From Azoarcus sp031546845 (GTDB taxonomy: Bacteria > Pseudomonadota > Gammaproteobacteria > Burkholderiales > Rhodocyclaceae), in assembly GCA_031546845.1 (NCBI GenBank), contig JAVBJT010000004.1, forward strand, positions 93,544-157,543: a stretch of 64,000 nucleotides of DNA, given 5' to 3'. The position numbers were made by a program, and so were the translations under genes. Below are positions 54,363-63,915 of this stretch, one piece after another. The number at the start of each line of letters is the position of its first letter. The stretch's first letter is position 1. Under the pieces are notes generated by a model. That model searched no databases and had not been told where the DNA came from. It was given only the letters and a program-made list of their open reading frames with translations.

Positions 54363-55211
54363 TCACGCGGCATCACGAAATACTTGATCGACCCGCCCCC
54401 ACGAGAAATCCGCCAACAGGCGCTTGAGCCTCGCCTCGGTATGCTCGAGATTCACGTAGTGGCGGAAACGGGTTTTGGCGTCGGCATTGGCCACGCGCGG
54501 CTGCTCGGGATCGATTTCCCACGGATGGCAATAAAAAATCGCCGGATGCCGGTCCTCCCGATTTACCCTCGCGATCAGCCAGCGCGACAACGCATACGGC
54601 AGCAGCCGGAAATAACCGCCGCCGCCAGCCGGCCAGTTGCGCCCGAGGCAATGCATCGTCGTCACCGGAATTTCCAGCAATCCGCACTCCAGCCGGTAGG
54701 GAAAGCGCGGCGCATCCGGAATGCCGTAATGATCGTGACGAACCGGATAGACGCTGGAACTGTAACGATAGCCGGCACGCGCGATGCAATCGTGTGCCCA
54801 CAGATTGTCCTTGCCGATGGAAAAGCTCGGCGCCCGGTACCCCGTCACTGTCTGGCCGGTAATATCCTCGAGCACCGCCTTGGCGAGCGAGATGTCCGCC
54901 AGAAAGGCTTCGGGCGTCTGCGCACTTGCGCGGTCATGGCTATAGCCGTGGCTGGCGACTTCATGGCCGGCCTCGACCACACTGCGGACCATCTGCGGAA
55001 ACCGCTCAGCGACCCACCCAAGGGTGAAGAAAGTACCGCTCACCCCCCTGTCGGCCAACAGAGCGAGAATGCGCTCCATGTTGCGCTCGATGCGCCACGG
55101 CACCTGCCCCCAGTCCTGACGCGGGAAATGCGGCGCCAATGCGGAAACCTGAAAATAGTCTTCGACATCGACGGTAAACGCGTTGGTTATGGCCGTTGCC
55201 GTACTGTTCAT
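54363..55211 (-). CDS. XrtA system polysaccharide deacetylase
   Basis: A 282-residue NodB-fold deacetylase with the DUF3473 C-terminal extension. Motif 1 is FTVDVEDYFQVSA (12-24). The metal-binding SHGYSHD motif lies near residue 88, and YRAPSFSIG gives the third motif. The family removes N-acetyl groups from the exosortase-associated polymer. ATG 55211 overlaps the epimerase stop by four bases; a longer open frame to 55448 belongs to the epimerase region. Confidence 0.93.
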   Translation of the reverse strand: MNSTATAITNAFTVDVEDYFQVSALAPHFPRQDWGQVPWRIERNMERILALLADRGVSGTFFTLGWVAERFPQMVRSVVEAGHEVASHGYSHDRASAQTPEAFLADISLAKAVLEDITGQTVTGYRAPSFSIGKDNLWAHDCIARAGYRYSSSVYPVRHDHYGIPDAPRFPYRLECGLLEIPVTTMHCLGRNWPAGGGGYFRLLPYALSRWLIARVNREDRHPAIFYCHPWEIDPEQPRVANADAKTRFRHYVNLEHTEARLKRLLADFSWGRVDQVFRDAA

Positions 55212-56380
55212 CTCGCCTGCTCTGTCCTTTGCGCCCTTTCCATCTTTTTCAGCCAGCCCGCCAGGTGCGCGGCAATGCGCTCGGCGGTATGTCCATCCCA
55301 CAACTCCGGTACGCGGCCACGCTTGCCGCCCCCTGCAGTCACGCCGGCCGCCGCCGCGACGATCGCCGCCGGATCGACGCCGACCAGGGTATTCGTGCCC
55401 TGCTCGACGGTAATCGGCCGCTCCGTGTTCTCTCGAATCGTCAGGCACGGCACACCCAACGCCGTCGTTTCCTCCTGGATGCCACCCGAATCGGTCAGCA
55501 TCAGCGTCGCCCCGGCCATGAGGCCGAGCATTTCCAGATAGCCCTGCGGCGGCAGGATGATGAAACCCGCATCCGCCACCCGGTCCTGCAACCCGAAGCG
55601 CTCAAGGTTACCGCGCGTGCGCGGGTGCAGGGCGAAAACCAAGGGCAGCGTGCGAGAAATATCACGCAGCGCATCGATAATCGATCCGAGCGTCTCGGCA
55701 TGATCCACATTGGATGGCCGATGCAATGTGACGACCCCGTAACCGCCCGCCAGACGCGCAGGATCGTGCCCCGCCGCACGCAGCAGATCGGCGGGCGGCA
55801 CGGCCTTGGGCAAACTGGCACGCAGGCTGTCGATCATGACGTTGCCGACAAACACGACCCGCTCGCCATCGATCCCCTCGCGCATGAGATTGTCGTGCGC
55901 GCTGCGCTCGGTGATGTAAAGCAAATCGGAAAGCCGATCCGTCAACAGGCGGTTGATCTCTTCCGGCATGCGCGTATCGCCGCTACGCAAACCCGATTCG
56001 ACATGGATGACCGGGATATGGCGCTTGGCAGCGACGAGCGCGCACGCCAGCGTGGAATTGACGTCGCCTACCACCAGTACGGCACGCGCGCCGTACTCAT
56101 CGAGTATCGGCTCGAACCGCTTCATGACCTCCGCGGTCTGCACGGCATGGCTGCCGGAGCCGACACCCAGATTGACATCCGGCTTGGGCAGTTCGAGATC
56201 GGTGAACAACCGATCGTTCATCGCCGTGTCGTAATGTTGCCCGGTGTGCACCAGCAAGGTCCGCAACACCGGACGACTCGCGGCGAACGCGCGGATCAGC
56301 GGCGCGACCTTCATGTAATTGGGGCGCGCACCGACCACGCAGACGATCGGCGCATCGCCGTGGGATTGAGACGTCATCAC
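55208..56380 (-). CDS. wecB: UDP-N-acetylglucosamine 2-epimerase (non-hydrolysing)
   Basis: A 390-residue GT-B-fold enzyme converting UDP-GlcNAc to UDP-ManNAc. VVGARPNYMKVAPLIRAF, HTGQHYDTAMNDRLF, HVESGLRSGD and LTDSGGIQEETTALGVPCLTIRENTERP are the complete family motif set. It supplies ManNAc, or derived ManNAcA, for the polymer. It overlaps the ExeA-like ATPase gene by four bases. Confidence 0.95.
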   Translation of the reverse strand: MMTSQSHGDAPIVCVVGARPNYMKVAPLIRAFAASRPVLRTLLVHTGQHYDTAMNDRLFTDLELPKPDVNLGVGSGSHAVQTAEVMKRFEPILDEYGARAVLVVGDVNSTLACALVAAKRHIPVIHVESGLRSGDTRMPEEINRLLTDRLSDLLYITERSAHDNLMREGIDGERVVFVGNVMIDSLRASLPKAVPPADLLRAAGHDPARLAGGYGVVTLHRPSNVDHAETLGSIIDALRDISRTLPLVFALHPRTRGNLERFGLQDRVADAGFIILPPQGYLEMLGLMAGATLMLTDSGGIQEETTALGVPCLTIRENTERPITVEQGTNTLVGVDPAAIVAAAAGVTAGGGKRGRVPELWDGHTAERIAAHLAGWLKKMERAQRTEQAR

Positions 56381-57477
56381 GGCTTCTCCCCGCCATTCCG
56401 GCGTGCTGCCTGCAGAACCTGATTGAGCACGCCCAGGGTAGCCGACACCGAATGTTCCAGCCGCGTCAGCCGCGCCTCGATACGCTGCACGTCGAAACCC
56501 ACCGCCATCCCCGCCACTTTGTCGGCAAGCTCCGGCGGCACTTGCAAGCGATCCAGGGCCAGATCGTTGATGTTCACATTGAGTGCCGCCGCCTGATGAG
56601 CCCCCTGGTGACCATTGACGCCACCAGCGGCAGCCGGGGCCTGTGCGTTGCTCCGCACCAGCGTGGAGAACTCGTCTTTCAGCTCCTCGATGACCTCCTT
56701 GACCTCAGCTTCACCCAAACGATGGCGCTCGTTCAGAAAAGCCGCCAGCAGCAGACGGTCGCACAAGGTATTGATCTGCCGCGGGATGCCGCCACTATGC
56801 GCATAGATCGCCGAGAAACAACTGGCGGTGAATTCAGGATCCCCCACCCAGCCCACATGGCGCAACCGATGCTCGATATAGCCTTTGGTTTCTTCCGCAT
56901 CGAGCGGGCCAAGGTGATAGGACGCAATGACCCGCTGACGCAGCTGCTGCATCTGCGGACTTTGCATGATGTCGCGGAATTCCGGCTGTCCGATAAGAAA
57001 ACTCTGCAACAGCGCATGGTCTTCGAGCTGGAAATTGGACAACATGCGCAGCTCTTCGACCGCTGCCGGCGTAAGGTTCTGCGCCTCGTCAACAATCAAC
57101 AGCGCGCGCTTGCCCTCGGCGGTCGTCGTTACCAGAAAGGTTTCGATCGCCAGCAGCAACCCGGCCTTATCCTGGTTACGGCTCGGCAGGCCAAATGCCG
57201 CCGCCACCATCCGCAGCATGTCGCTCGCATCGATCTGCGTGCTGACCAGGTGTGCCGCCACCACTTTGTTCGGATCGAGATGCTCGAGAAGACTGCGCAC
57301 CAGCGTGGTTTTTCCCGCACCGATCTCGCCAGTGATGACGATGAAACCCTCGCTCTGATGCAAGCCGTATTCAAGATAAGCCATTGCCCGCCGGTGCCCC
57401 CGGCTGCCATAGAAAAACGCAGGATCGGGGTTGAGCTGGAAAGGCTTGTTGTTGAGGTTGAAAAAAGAAGCGTACAT
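56377..57477 (-). CDS. XrtA-associated ATPase (ExeA-like)
   Basis: A 366-residue AAA ATPase. The N-terminus FFNLNNKPFQLNPDPAFFY is the hallmark of exosortase-linked ExeA-type proteins. Walker A is GEIGAGKTT (50-58), Walker B is ALLIVDEAQNL (about 128-138), and sensor residues are in GGIPRQINTLCDRLLLAA. The C-terminal third is coiled-coil-like. It may energise assembly of the secretion machinery; the partner is presumably the beta-barrel encoded next. Confidence 0.93.
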   Translation of the reverse strand: MYASFFNLNNKPFQLNPDPAFFYGSRGHRRAMAYLEYGLHQSEGFIVITGEIGAGKTTLVRSLLEHLDPNKVVAAHLVSTQIDASDMLRMVAAAFGLPSRNQDKAGLLLAIETFLVTTTAEGKRALLIVDEAQNLTPAAVEELRMLSNFQLEDHALLQSFLIGQPEFRDIMQSPQMQQLRQRVIASYHLGPLDAEETKGYIEHRLRHVGWVGDPEFTASCFSAIYAHSGGIPRQINTLCDRLLLAAFLNERHRLGEAEVKEVIEELKDEFSTLVRSNAQAPAAAGGVNGHQGAHQAAALNVNINDLALDRLQVPPELADKVAGMAVGFDVQRIEARLTRLEHSVSATLGVLNQVLQAARRNGGEKP

Positions 57478-57489
57478 CAGGTCGTCCGG

Positions 57490-59043
57490 TCAGAATCGGA
57501 GGCCGAGATTGGCGGTGATTGCGTTCTCGGAAAAATCGTTGTCACTGCCATCACTGTCCGACCGCTGATAGCGATAGGAAAGTCCTCCGACGGCTTTGGG
57601 GCCGAGTTGCGTCGTCATCCCCACCATGGCGGTCATGCGGCGCGTTTCGGGGCCCGTCGCACCCGCCCCCTCCGAATGCGACCCCGTCAGCGACGACGTC
57701 AGCGACGACGTACCGGACAAGCGATGGCTGAGCGCCGCGGTCAGGGAACGCGTCTTGATCGTCGAGGCGCGAGCGAAATCGTCATCCGCCGACAAACCGG
57801 CCAGCGAACTCAGACGGGAGCGTTCCGAATCCTGGAACGAAAATGTAACCGTATTGCGCGCACCGATCAGATTGACACCTCCACGCAGGGTACGGCTGAG
57901 AAAATAGGAATTTGTCCTGACATCGCCGACCAGACCGGTTGCGGGATACCCCAGCAGCGAGCGCACGTAGGACTCACGCTGAACCGCGTCGGGAAACTGC
58001 GCAATCAGGTCGGCGGAATTGAAAAACTGCTGGAACAGCGCATCGTCGTATATGCCCCCGCCGAAATTCTGCGCCGAGGACGTCACGTCCTTGGAATAGC
58101 TCAGCCGCCATATCGAGCGCGGCGCCCTGTGCTGCGCGCTGAAATTGTATCCGGTGCCGAAAACGCGATTTTCGGCGATCGCCGTCACCGCCGTGCGCTC
58201 GGACGGCGTCCAATCGAAACCGCCACCGTAAATCCCATCGGATTGACTCTGCCGCGCAGTACCATAGTCGCTCGATTCATGACCGCCAATCACGCGCAGA
58301 CGGAATTGCGGCGCTACATTGACGAACAGTGTCGCCCGGCCGATATCCTGAGTCGCTTTCTGGTTGATGCTTTGATCGTAAGTCGTCTCGCTACGCGAAT
58401 AATTCACATCCCAGCCGAACATGCTCCCCGGCGCCGGATTGCCGAGTCGCGCCTGCCATTGCTCAAAGCGCTCCCCTTGCAGCGAACTGCTGCCCGAGTC
58501 GTACCAGCGGGACATATAGCTGACCAAACCGGCACCGCTTCCTCCCAGCTTGAACTCCAGACGCGGGGCAATCGTCCAGGTACGCGTCTCGTCGTTCTTG
58601 TCCGTATTGAAATCATCATTCGACGATCTGCCGGAGAAGGCGGACATGTTGTTGCGGCTCATCACGCCGCTGAAATCGACAAACAGCATATCCTCGACCG
58701 GCTCGACTTCAGCCCGCCCCTGCAGGGACAAAAAGGACGTGTTCTTCCCCGTACCGTTTGCGTATGCCACATTGCGCAACTGGGCATTGAGCAGACCACG
58801 CAGGCGGCTGCTATTGCGCGCCACCACGACGCCGGGGGTCACCTCGGTCACCCAATCGGACTCCTTGTCGTGCGTCGCCGCGCCATTATCCGTCCAGGTC
58901 AGGCGCGTCTGCACCGATGGCCTGATTTCCACCGTCTGCGCCCAAACCCCTCCCGCACCGGCAAAAGCGGCAAGCAGCACGCTCGCTTTCAGCGCGGGAA
59001 CAATCCCGCGCGAACATACGTCAAGCTGTTTCCGACTTCGCAT
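57490..59043 (-). CDS. XrtA/PEP-CTERM-associated outer membrane beta-barrel protein
   Basis: A protein of about 517 residues with a signal peptide (ending GGVWA) and a long series of amphipathic strands ending in Phe (ITANLGLRF), a typical beta-barrel C-terminus. It belongs to the exosortase-associated outer membrane family and may form the export pore for the polymer. Four in-frame ATGs lie within 25 codons of the kinase gene end; ATG 59043 (MRSRKQ) starts the signal peptide. The gene overlaps the kinase 3' end. Confidence 0.9.
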   Translation of the reverse strand: MRSRKQLDVCSRGIVPALKASVLLAAFAGAGGVWAQTVEIRPSVQTRLTWTDNGAATHDKESDWVTEVTPGVVVARNSSRLRGLLNAQLRNVAYANGTGKNTSFLSLQGRAEVEPVEDMLFVDFSGVMSRNNMSAFSGRSSNDDFNTDKNDETRTWTIAPRLEFKLGGSGAGLVSYMSRWYDSGSSSLQGERFEQWQARLGNPAPGSMFGWDVNYSRSETTYDQSINQKATQDIGRATLFVNVAPQFRLRVIGGHESSDYGTARQSQSDGIYGGGFDWTPSERTAVTAIAENRVFGTGYNFSAQHRAPRSIWRLSYSKDVTSSAQNFGGGIYDDALFQQFFNSADLIAQFPDAVQRESYVRSLLGYPATGLVGDVRTNSYFLSRTLRGGVNLIGARNTVTFSFQDSERSRLSSLAGLSADDDFARASTIKTRSLTAALSHRLSGTSSLTSSLTGSHSEGAGATGPETRRMTAMVGMTTQLGPKAVGGLSYRYQRSDSDGSDNDFSENAITANLGLRF

Positions 59044-60043
59044 CGGCACCATACCCATAGCCATACCCATATCCGTAGTAGTTTCCGGCCCCACGCTCAC
59101 GGGTTTTATTCAACAGCATCAGCTTCACCGGACAGTTCTCGATCGTGACCAGCGCCTGTTTCAACGTGGAATGCGAGGTTTTCGCCGCTTCCACGACAAT
59201 CACGATCTGGCCCATATGGGTCGCCAATACCCGCGCCTCCGTCGTCATCAGCAAGGGGGGGGAATCGAATACGATAATACGATCCGCATAGCGAGTCGCC
59301 ATTTGTTCGAGCAAACGGTTCATCGCGTCCGAAGCCAGCAGTTCCGTTGCCCGCTGGTGCGGCATCCCTGCCGGCAGAAGCGTGAGCTTCTCGATATTGG
59401 TCTTCAGCATCACGTCGCCAACATCGCTGACACCACCGGACAGCACGTCCATCAACCCGCGCTCGGGCATCAAGCCAAGGCGATTCAACACCGACGGCCT
59501 CGACACGTCGGCATCCACGAGCAGCACCGTGTGATCCAGCTCCATCGCCAGGCTGATTGCCAGATTGATCGCCGAGAAAGACTTCCCTTCTCCCGGCATG
59601 GAACTTGTGACCATGATCAGATTGCCGCTCTCGATCGCCGCGGCCCCCTGACCATGCGCATTGCGCAACAAAGGCCGCTTGATGACCCGATACTCCTCCG
59701 CGATCAGCGAACGCGGCAAATCCGGCGTCACCATTCCCATCTGCGCCAGACGCGCAAGATCGATTCGCACACTGCGCGAGACCGATGGCCCGCGGCTCTG
59801 CTCCGCCGCCACAGGCGTTTCCCGCCGCTCACGCGGCGCAGTTGCCGGCGGACGTTCCTGCGAAGCTGGCGCTCGCGCTTGCTCTGGTGCCACCGTTTTC
59901 GCAGCCGGGCGCTCCTTGGGCGCAGCGGCGGGACGCTCCTGCTCCGTCGGCTTCAGTTCGGGCTCAGTACGCGCAGCCGGTTCCGACGACGCCTTTTTGA
60001 GCAAATCAAGGCGCTGTACAGCTTTCTCGATCAGACTACTCAT
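59021..60043 (-). CDS. XrtA-associated tyrosine autokinase (BY-kinase)
   Basis: A 340-residue cytoplasmic BY-kinase domain protein. Walker A SSMPGEGKSFSAINLA, Walker A' VLLVDADVSRPS and Walker B IIVFDSPPLL are present. The Pro/Ala-rich linker (about 20-110) is probably disordered. The C-terminal tyrosine cluster (NYYGYGYGYGYG) is the autophosphorylation site that controls polymer chain length, together with the adjacent Wzz-like protein. The tyrosine tail is encoded by imperfect hexamer repeats at 59049-59078. Confidence 0.94.
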   Translation of the reverse strand: MSSLIEKAVQRLDLLKKASSEPAARTEPELKPTEQERPAAAPKERPAAKTVAPEQARAPASQERPPATAPRERRETPVAAEQSRGPSVSRSVRIDLARLAQMGMVTPDLPRSLIAEEYRVIKRPLLRNAHGQGAAAIESGNLIMVTSSMPGEGKSFSAINLAISLAMELDHTVLLVDADVSRPSVLNRLGLMPERGLMDVLSGGVSDVGDVMLKTNIEKLTLLPAGMPHQRATELLASDAMNRLLEQMATRYADRIIVFDSPPLLMTTEARVLATHMGQIVIVVEAAKTSHSTLKQALVTIENCPVKLMLLNKTRERGAGNYYGYGYGYGYGADAKSETA

Positions 60044-60056
60044 CGCGCGCCCCCTA

Positions 60057-61604
60057 TTACCGCTGCAGCATGCTGAGCAGTAGTGTTGCGATTCCGACCA
60101 CACCGATAAAACCGGCCACCCCACCCGAAAAGGCCAATAACCCACGCCTGCGATTACGCGCCCTTTCAGGCGTCTGCAACATCGACACCGACCCCAGCAC
60201 CGGCAAGCCTGTCACCTCACGCAGCGCATGCGCATCGCCGAACGCCGGCCGAAACTGGCTGATAAGGAAGGTCAAGGCCACACCGACCAGCAAGCCGGCC
60301 ACACCAGCCAGGGGCATCAGCAGTACGCGATTCGGTGCCGACGGTTTCGTCGGCAAGCTGGGCGGATCGATCTGACGAAACTCGGCAATACCGGATTGCG
60401 CATCCATCTCGACCGAGATATTGGCCGATTCGCGGCGCGCTACCAGCGTTTCGTAATTTCGCTTATGCACGTCGTAATCACGATTCAATTGCGCCATTTC
60501 GGCTTCCAGCTCAGGCAGCTTCTGTGACGCCGCGCGCAACTGGCCAACCCTGCTGTCATACTCCGCGACACGCGCCCGCAGCGATGCCACGCGCGCCTCG
60601 GCTTCAGCCAAGGACAATTTGATCTGCTGAAAAACCGGGCTAGCGACAGGCGAGACGGACTCTCCCGGCCCAGCCTTGCGCTTGGTCTCGATCTCCGCGA
60701 CCTTCTGCTGTTCGAGCTCTTCGATCACCCGACGCGTACCCACCACGTCCGGGTGTTGCTCGGTATATTTCTGCAGCATGGCATCGAGATTTTTCTTCAG
60801 TACATCAATACGGCCATCTATGTCCGGCATCGATATATCCGACGCCCTGGGCGTCTGTTGCGGCAACAGTATCGGATCTTCACCGACCAGTTGGCGTTGC
60901 AAGGCATCGCGCGAATTCTCCGCCTCGCGCAATTCGAGACGAGCCTGCTCGAGTTGCTGCGTTACATGGGCAATTTGCGAAACATAGTCGCGCGCACCGT
61001 CACCGAACAATCCCAGATTGCGCAGACGGAAATCCTTCAGCCGATTTTCCGCCTCCGACAATTTCTGTTCATAGCCCTTGATCTGATCTTCGATAAAACG
61101 CCGGGCCGCATCGGTATCCTGCCGCTTATTGATCAAACCCGACTCGACAAACAACGACACCAATGCCTGCACGACGCGCTGGGCACGGTCCGGACGAATA
61201 TCCTCATAAGCGAGCGTAAAAAGATTGTCCCGGCCTGTTCCACGAATCTTCAGGCCTTTGGTCAATTGATCGATCAATTGCTCACGCTGGACCTTGTCGC
61301 GCACACCGAGATCCAGATCGGCCATCGTGATCAGCTTTTCGACATTCGGCCGGTTGATCAAAGTCCGGCTCAACATCGCAATCTGCTGGTCGACATTCGG
61401 CTGCACAGCCAACCCGGACATCAACGGACGCAGCACCGACTGCGTGTCGACAAATACACGGGCAGTCGACTCATATTTATCCGGCATCATATAGACGGCG
61501 ACTCCGCCGACAATACCGACAACCCACGCGAGCCCCAGGCCCCACCAGCGGAAGCGCCACATTCCGCGAAGATAACGGATGATCTGCCTTACAAGCTCTT
61601 CCAT
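60057..61604 (-). CDS. XrtA system polysaccharide chain length determinant
   Basis: A 515-residue Wzz/PCP-type inner-membrane protein. It has an N-terminal helix (about 17-37), a periplasmic domain with long coiled coils (about 160-400) and a C-terminal helix (about 485-510). The N-terminal MEELVRQIIRYLRGMWRFRWW is typical of the exosortase family. Unlike many PCP-2 proteins it lacks a fused kinase, which is the separate gene at 59021. Together they regulate polymer length. Confidence 0.94.
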   Translation of the reverse strand: MEELVRQIIRYLRGMWRFRWWGLGLAWVVGIVGGVAVYMMPDKYESTARVFVDTQSVLRPLMSGLAVQPNVDQQIAMLSRTLINRPNVEKLITMADLDLGVRDKVQREQLIDQLTKGLKIRGTGRDNLFTLAYEDIRPDRAQRVVQALVSLFVESGLINKRQDTDAARRFIEDQIKGYEQKLSEAENRLKDFRLRNLGLFGDGARDYVSQIAHVTQQLEQARLELREAENSRDALQRQLVGEDPILLPQQTPRASDISMPDIDGRIDVLKKNLDAMLQKYTEQHPDVVGTRRVIEELEQQKVAEIETKRKAGPGESVSPVASPVFQQIKLSLAEAEARVASLRARVAEYDSRVGQLRAASQKLPELEAEMAQLNRDYDVHKRNYETLVARRESANISVEMDAQSGIAEFRQIDPPSLPTKPSAPNRVLLMPLAGVAGLLVGVALTFLISQFRPAFGDAHALREVTGLPVLGSVSMLQTPERARNRRRGLLAFSGGVAGFIGVVGIATLLLSMLQR

Positions 61605-61676
61605 CTATCCACTCATGGAAATGAATAAAACCGCCCGCAAGCCTGGCAAGCGGACGGAAAACACCCAGAAACAGCC

Positions 61677-62288
61677 TTAGAACCAGCTTTGCGGAATGAT
61701 CAAAACATCACCAGGGCGCATTTCCACATTCGCCGATACATCGCCGCGCTTGATCAGATCGTTGATCCGGACGGTGTACTGCTTGTTGCCTTCTCCCGTA
61801 CGCAAAATCGTCGCCCCATTGCCGTCGGCAAAAGGCGTCACGCCTCCAACCGCGATCATTACATCGAGCAAGGTCATTTTCTGAGTGTAGGGCAACATCT
61901 GCGGCTTGCCCGCCTCACCCACGACACGGATCTGCTCCGCATAGGGGCCGACAAAACTGGTCACGATCACCGTCACCACCGGATCGCGGATAAATTTGGC
62001 AAGTTCCTTCTCGATATCCCGGGCCAGGGAACTCGCATCCTTCCCCAGCGCCGGTAAATCCTCGACCAGCGGCGTCGTGACTTTTCCGTCTGGCCGTACA
62101 GGCACCGACATGGACAATTCAGGGTTCCGCCACACAACGACATTGACCGTATCGCCCGGGCCAATCACATAGTTGTACTCCGAACTAGCCGCCTGCGGAG
62201 GCGCCGGCGGGTAAGACGAAGCACACCCCCCCAGCAGCCCGGCCATCAGCACAAGAGCCAACACGCGACGAAAACCAGACAGCATCAT
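61677..62288 (-). CDS. XrtA/PEP-CTERM exopolysaccharide export lipoprotein (Wza-like)
   Basis: A 203-residue lipoprotein. The signal ends in LLGGC with Cys22 as the lipidated residue. The poly-export domain has YNYVIGPGDTVNVVVWRNPELS, and an SLBB domain follows (QIRVVGEAGKPQMLPY, then VGGVTPFADGNGATILR). It is the outer-membrane export component. ATG 62288 is chosen because a GGGGAA site precedes it and it starts the signal; in-frame ATGs further upstream lack this. It is the first gene of the minus-strand operon. Confidence 0.93.
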   Translation of the reverse strand: MMLSGFRRVLALVLMAGLLGGCASSYPPAPPQAASSEYNYVIGPGDTVNVVVWRNPELSMSVPVRPDGKVTTPLVEDLPALGKDASSLARDIEKELAKFIRDPVVTVIVTSFVGPYAEQIRVVGEAGKPQMLPYTQKMTLLDVMIAVGGVTPFADGNGATILRTGEGNKQYTVRINDLIKRGDVSANVEMRPGDVLIIPQSWF

Positions 62289-62811
62289 TGAATTGTTCTT
62301 CCCCATCATCGACCCCATACTCAGAGCGGCGGCAACGATGCGCCCCGCAGGTGAAAAGCATGCTACAAAGCCAACCCACCACGCCCTAGGAACAAATACA
62401 CACAACGACATGATCATTCCGGGCGCACCAATAGATGTGCGTGGATCGAAAAATTCTCCCACCGGAAAGTATAGCCGGTTTCATGCCGGCTTATCTCAAA
62501 GCCATAAAATCGATGGCATCAGGAACAACCCTGATATCTGTCAATTCGGCCTTTATTGCATACCCCGTCTTCCTGCAAAAAAACCGGTGCAAATTCATTC
62601 GGAAAAAATCAAAAATGCGAATAAAAATCTCCAAAAAACAAGATAGACCACACTCGGAAATAAACATCTCAGGCACCGGCAACGAACGCCATCTTGCATG
62701 GCAGCACAAGACAGGCGCTCCCATGAACGACCACGATATCCATAACCGGCACGTAAACGAAAAAACGGGCACCGAAGTGCCCGTTTTATTCCAACTTCGC
62801 TCAGGACGAAA
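62289..62811. other. intergenic region between the exopolysaccharide operon and porin gene
   Basis: 523 bases without a convincing gene. It must contain the promoter of the minus-strand exopolysaccharide operon, but I see no clear -10/-35 or sigma-54 (-24/-12) element in the expected place. The porin terminator occupies 62762-62787. The sequence around 62580-62650 is AT-rich. Confidence 0.6.
62762..62787 (-). terminator. Rho-independent terminator of the porin gene
   Basis: AAAACGGGCAC (62762-62772), loop CGAA, GTGCCCGTTTT (62777-62787). The stem is a perfect 11 bp, and on the minus strand the stem is followed by a T-rich stretch. It lies 25 bases beyond the porin stop. On the plus strand it also ends in TTTTATT, so it may work in both directions. 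Confidence 0.88.
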
Positions 62812-63915
62812 TTAGAACGTGTGACGCAGACCGAAGTTGAAGCCTTGCTGATAACCCATACCGCCGTTGGATGCATCACCAACGCTGCCGGCGATACCAG
62901 TGTTGCCAGCAATCTTCGAGGCGTTTTCGGCATTCTTGTTGTTGTCGATCTGGGCATAGGTCGTGTACAGGCTGGTACGCTTGGACAGCGCGTATTCAGC
63001 ACCGACAGCCGCCTGCCAAACCTTGGCATCGCCAGAATCGACGAGATCGGTCTTACGATTTGAGTAGGACGCCAGGATCTTCCACTGGCCCAGCGGAACC
63101 GTCACACCCAGCATCCACTGGAAGGTGTCTTCGGCAACACTACCGAGGCCACCCATCAGGAAGTCCTGATCGGTGGGCTTACGCCAGCCCGCTGCACCGG
63201 TCAGCTTGACCATGCCGAAATCATAGCCGCCGAACAGGTCGTAAACACGAACCTTCGGGTTGCCGGAGATGTCAGCACGAGCTTCGTGGTAGTTGAACGC
63301 AACATCAATGGGGCCGTTGGTGTAACGGGGCGCAAACGCAAAGACACGGACATCACCGTCGTTTTCCAGCGCTTCGTTGCCATCGGCGCTCAGCGTATAG
63401 CCGGTGATGAAGCTGAAGCCACCCCAGTTCGGCGAAACATATGCAGCCAAGTTGTCCAGACGGACTTCAGGACCGCTGTTGCTGTAATAGACGTTGTTGA
63501 ACTGGCCAACGGTACCTTTGCCGAACGGATCGAAAGCGGAGCCGAAGACATGGCTCGGGGTGTACTGGCGACCCAGCGCGACGGTACCGAAACCGCCGCT
63601 CAAGCTCGCGAACGCCTGACGACCGAAGGTACGGCTATCCTGAGCGGAACGGCCGGTATCGGCATTGAAGCCCTGCTCGAGCACGAAACCCGCCTTCAGG
63701 CCATTGCCGAGATCTTCGCTGCCCTTGAAACCCAGACGGCTACCGGCGCTGATGCCGGAATCGATACCGGAACGAGCATCGATTCCCTTACCGATATTGT
63801 CGTCGCGCCACGTATAGCCCATATCGACAATACCGTAGATCGTGACGTTGGACTGCGCAAAAGCCGGCGCGGACACCAGACCGGCAACAGCCAGCGCGAT
63901 CAGTTTCTTCTGCAT
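62812..63915 (-). CDS. Gram-negative porin (OmpC-like, betaproteobacterial)
   Basis: A 367-residue outer-membrane protein with a clear signal peptide (1-20, ending APAFA). SNVTIYGIVDMGYTW, SRLGFKGSEDLGNGLKAGFVLE, FGRQAFASLSGGFGTVALGRQYTP and the C-terminal GFNFGLRHTF with final Phe are typical of betaproteobacterial trimeric general porins. AGGAGA precedes the ATG at the correct distance, and a strong terminator follows. It is monocistronic. Confidence 0.96.
   Translation of the reverse strand: MQKKLIALAVAGLVSAPAFAQSNVTIYGIVDMGYTWRDDNIGKGIDARSGIDSGISAGSRLGFKGSEDLGNGLKAGFVLEQGFNADTGRSAQDSRTFGRQAFASLSGGFGTVALGRQYTPSHVFGSAFDPFGKGTVGQFNNVYYSNSGPEVRLDNLAAYVSPNWGGFSFITGYTLSADGNEALENDGDVRVFAFAPRYTNGPIDVAFNYHEARADISGNPKVRVYDLFGGYDFGMVKLTGAAGWRKPTDQDFLMGGLGSVAEDTFQWMLGVTVPLGQWKILASYSNRKTDLVDSGDAKVWQAAVGAEYALSKRTSLYTTYAQIDNNKNAENASKIAGNTGIAGSVGDASNGGMGYQQGFNFGLRHTF

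Noticed and set aside
56452..59148. Very long plus-strand open frame of about 898 codons
   Set aside because: It runs antisense to the ATPase, beta-barrel and part of the kinase gene, all of which have clear families. The translation is Arg/His-rich with no domain, typical of antisense frames in GC-rich DNA.
62289..62600. Sigma-54 promoter before the exopolysaccharide operon
   Set aside because: Some exosortase loci are RpoN-controlled, but the best GG and GC pairs here are spaced by 11 rather than 10 bases and lack the TGGCAC-TTGC core.
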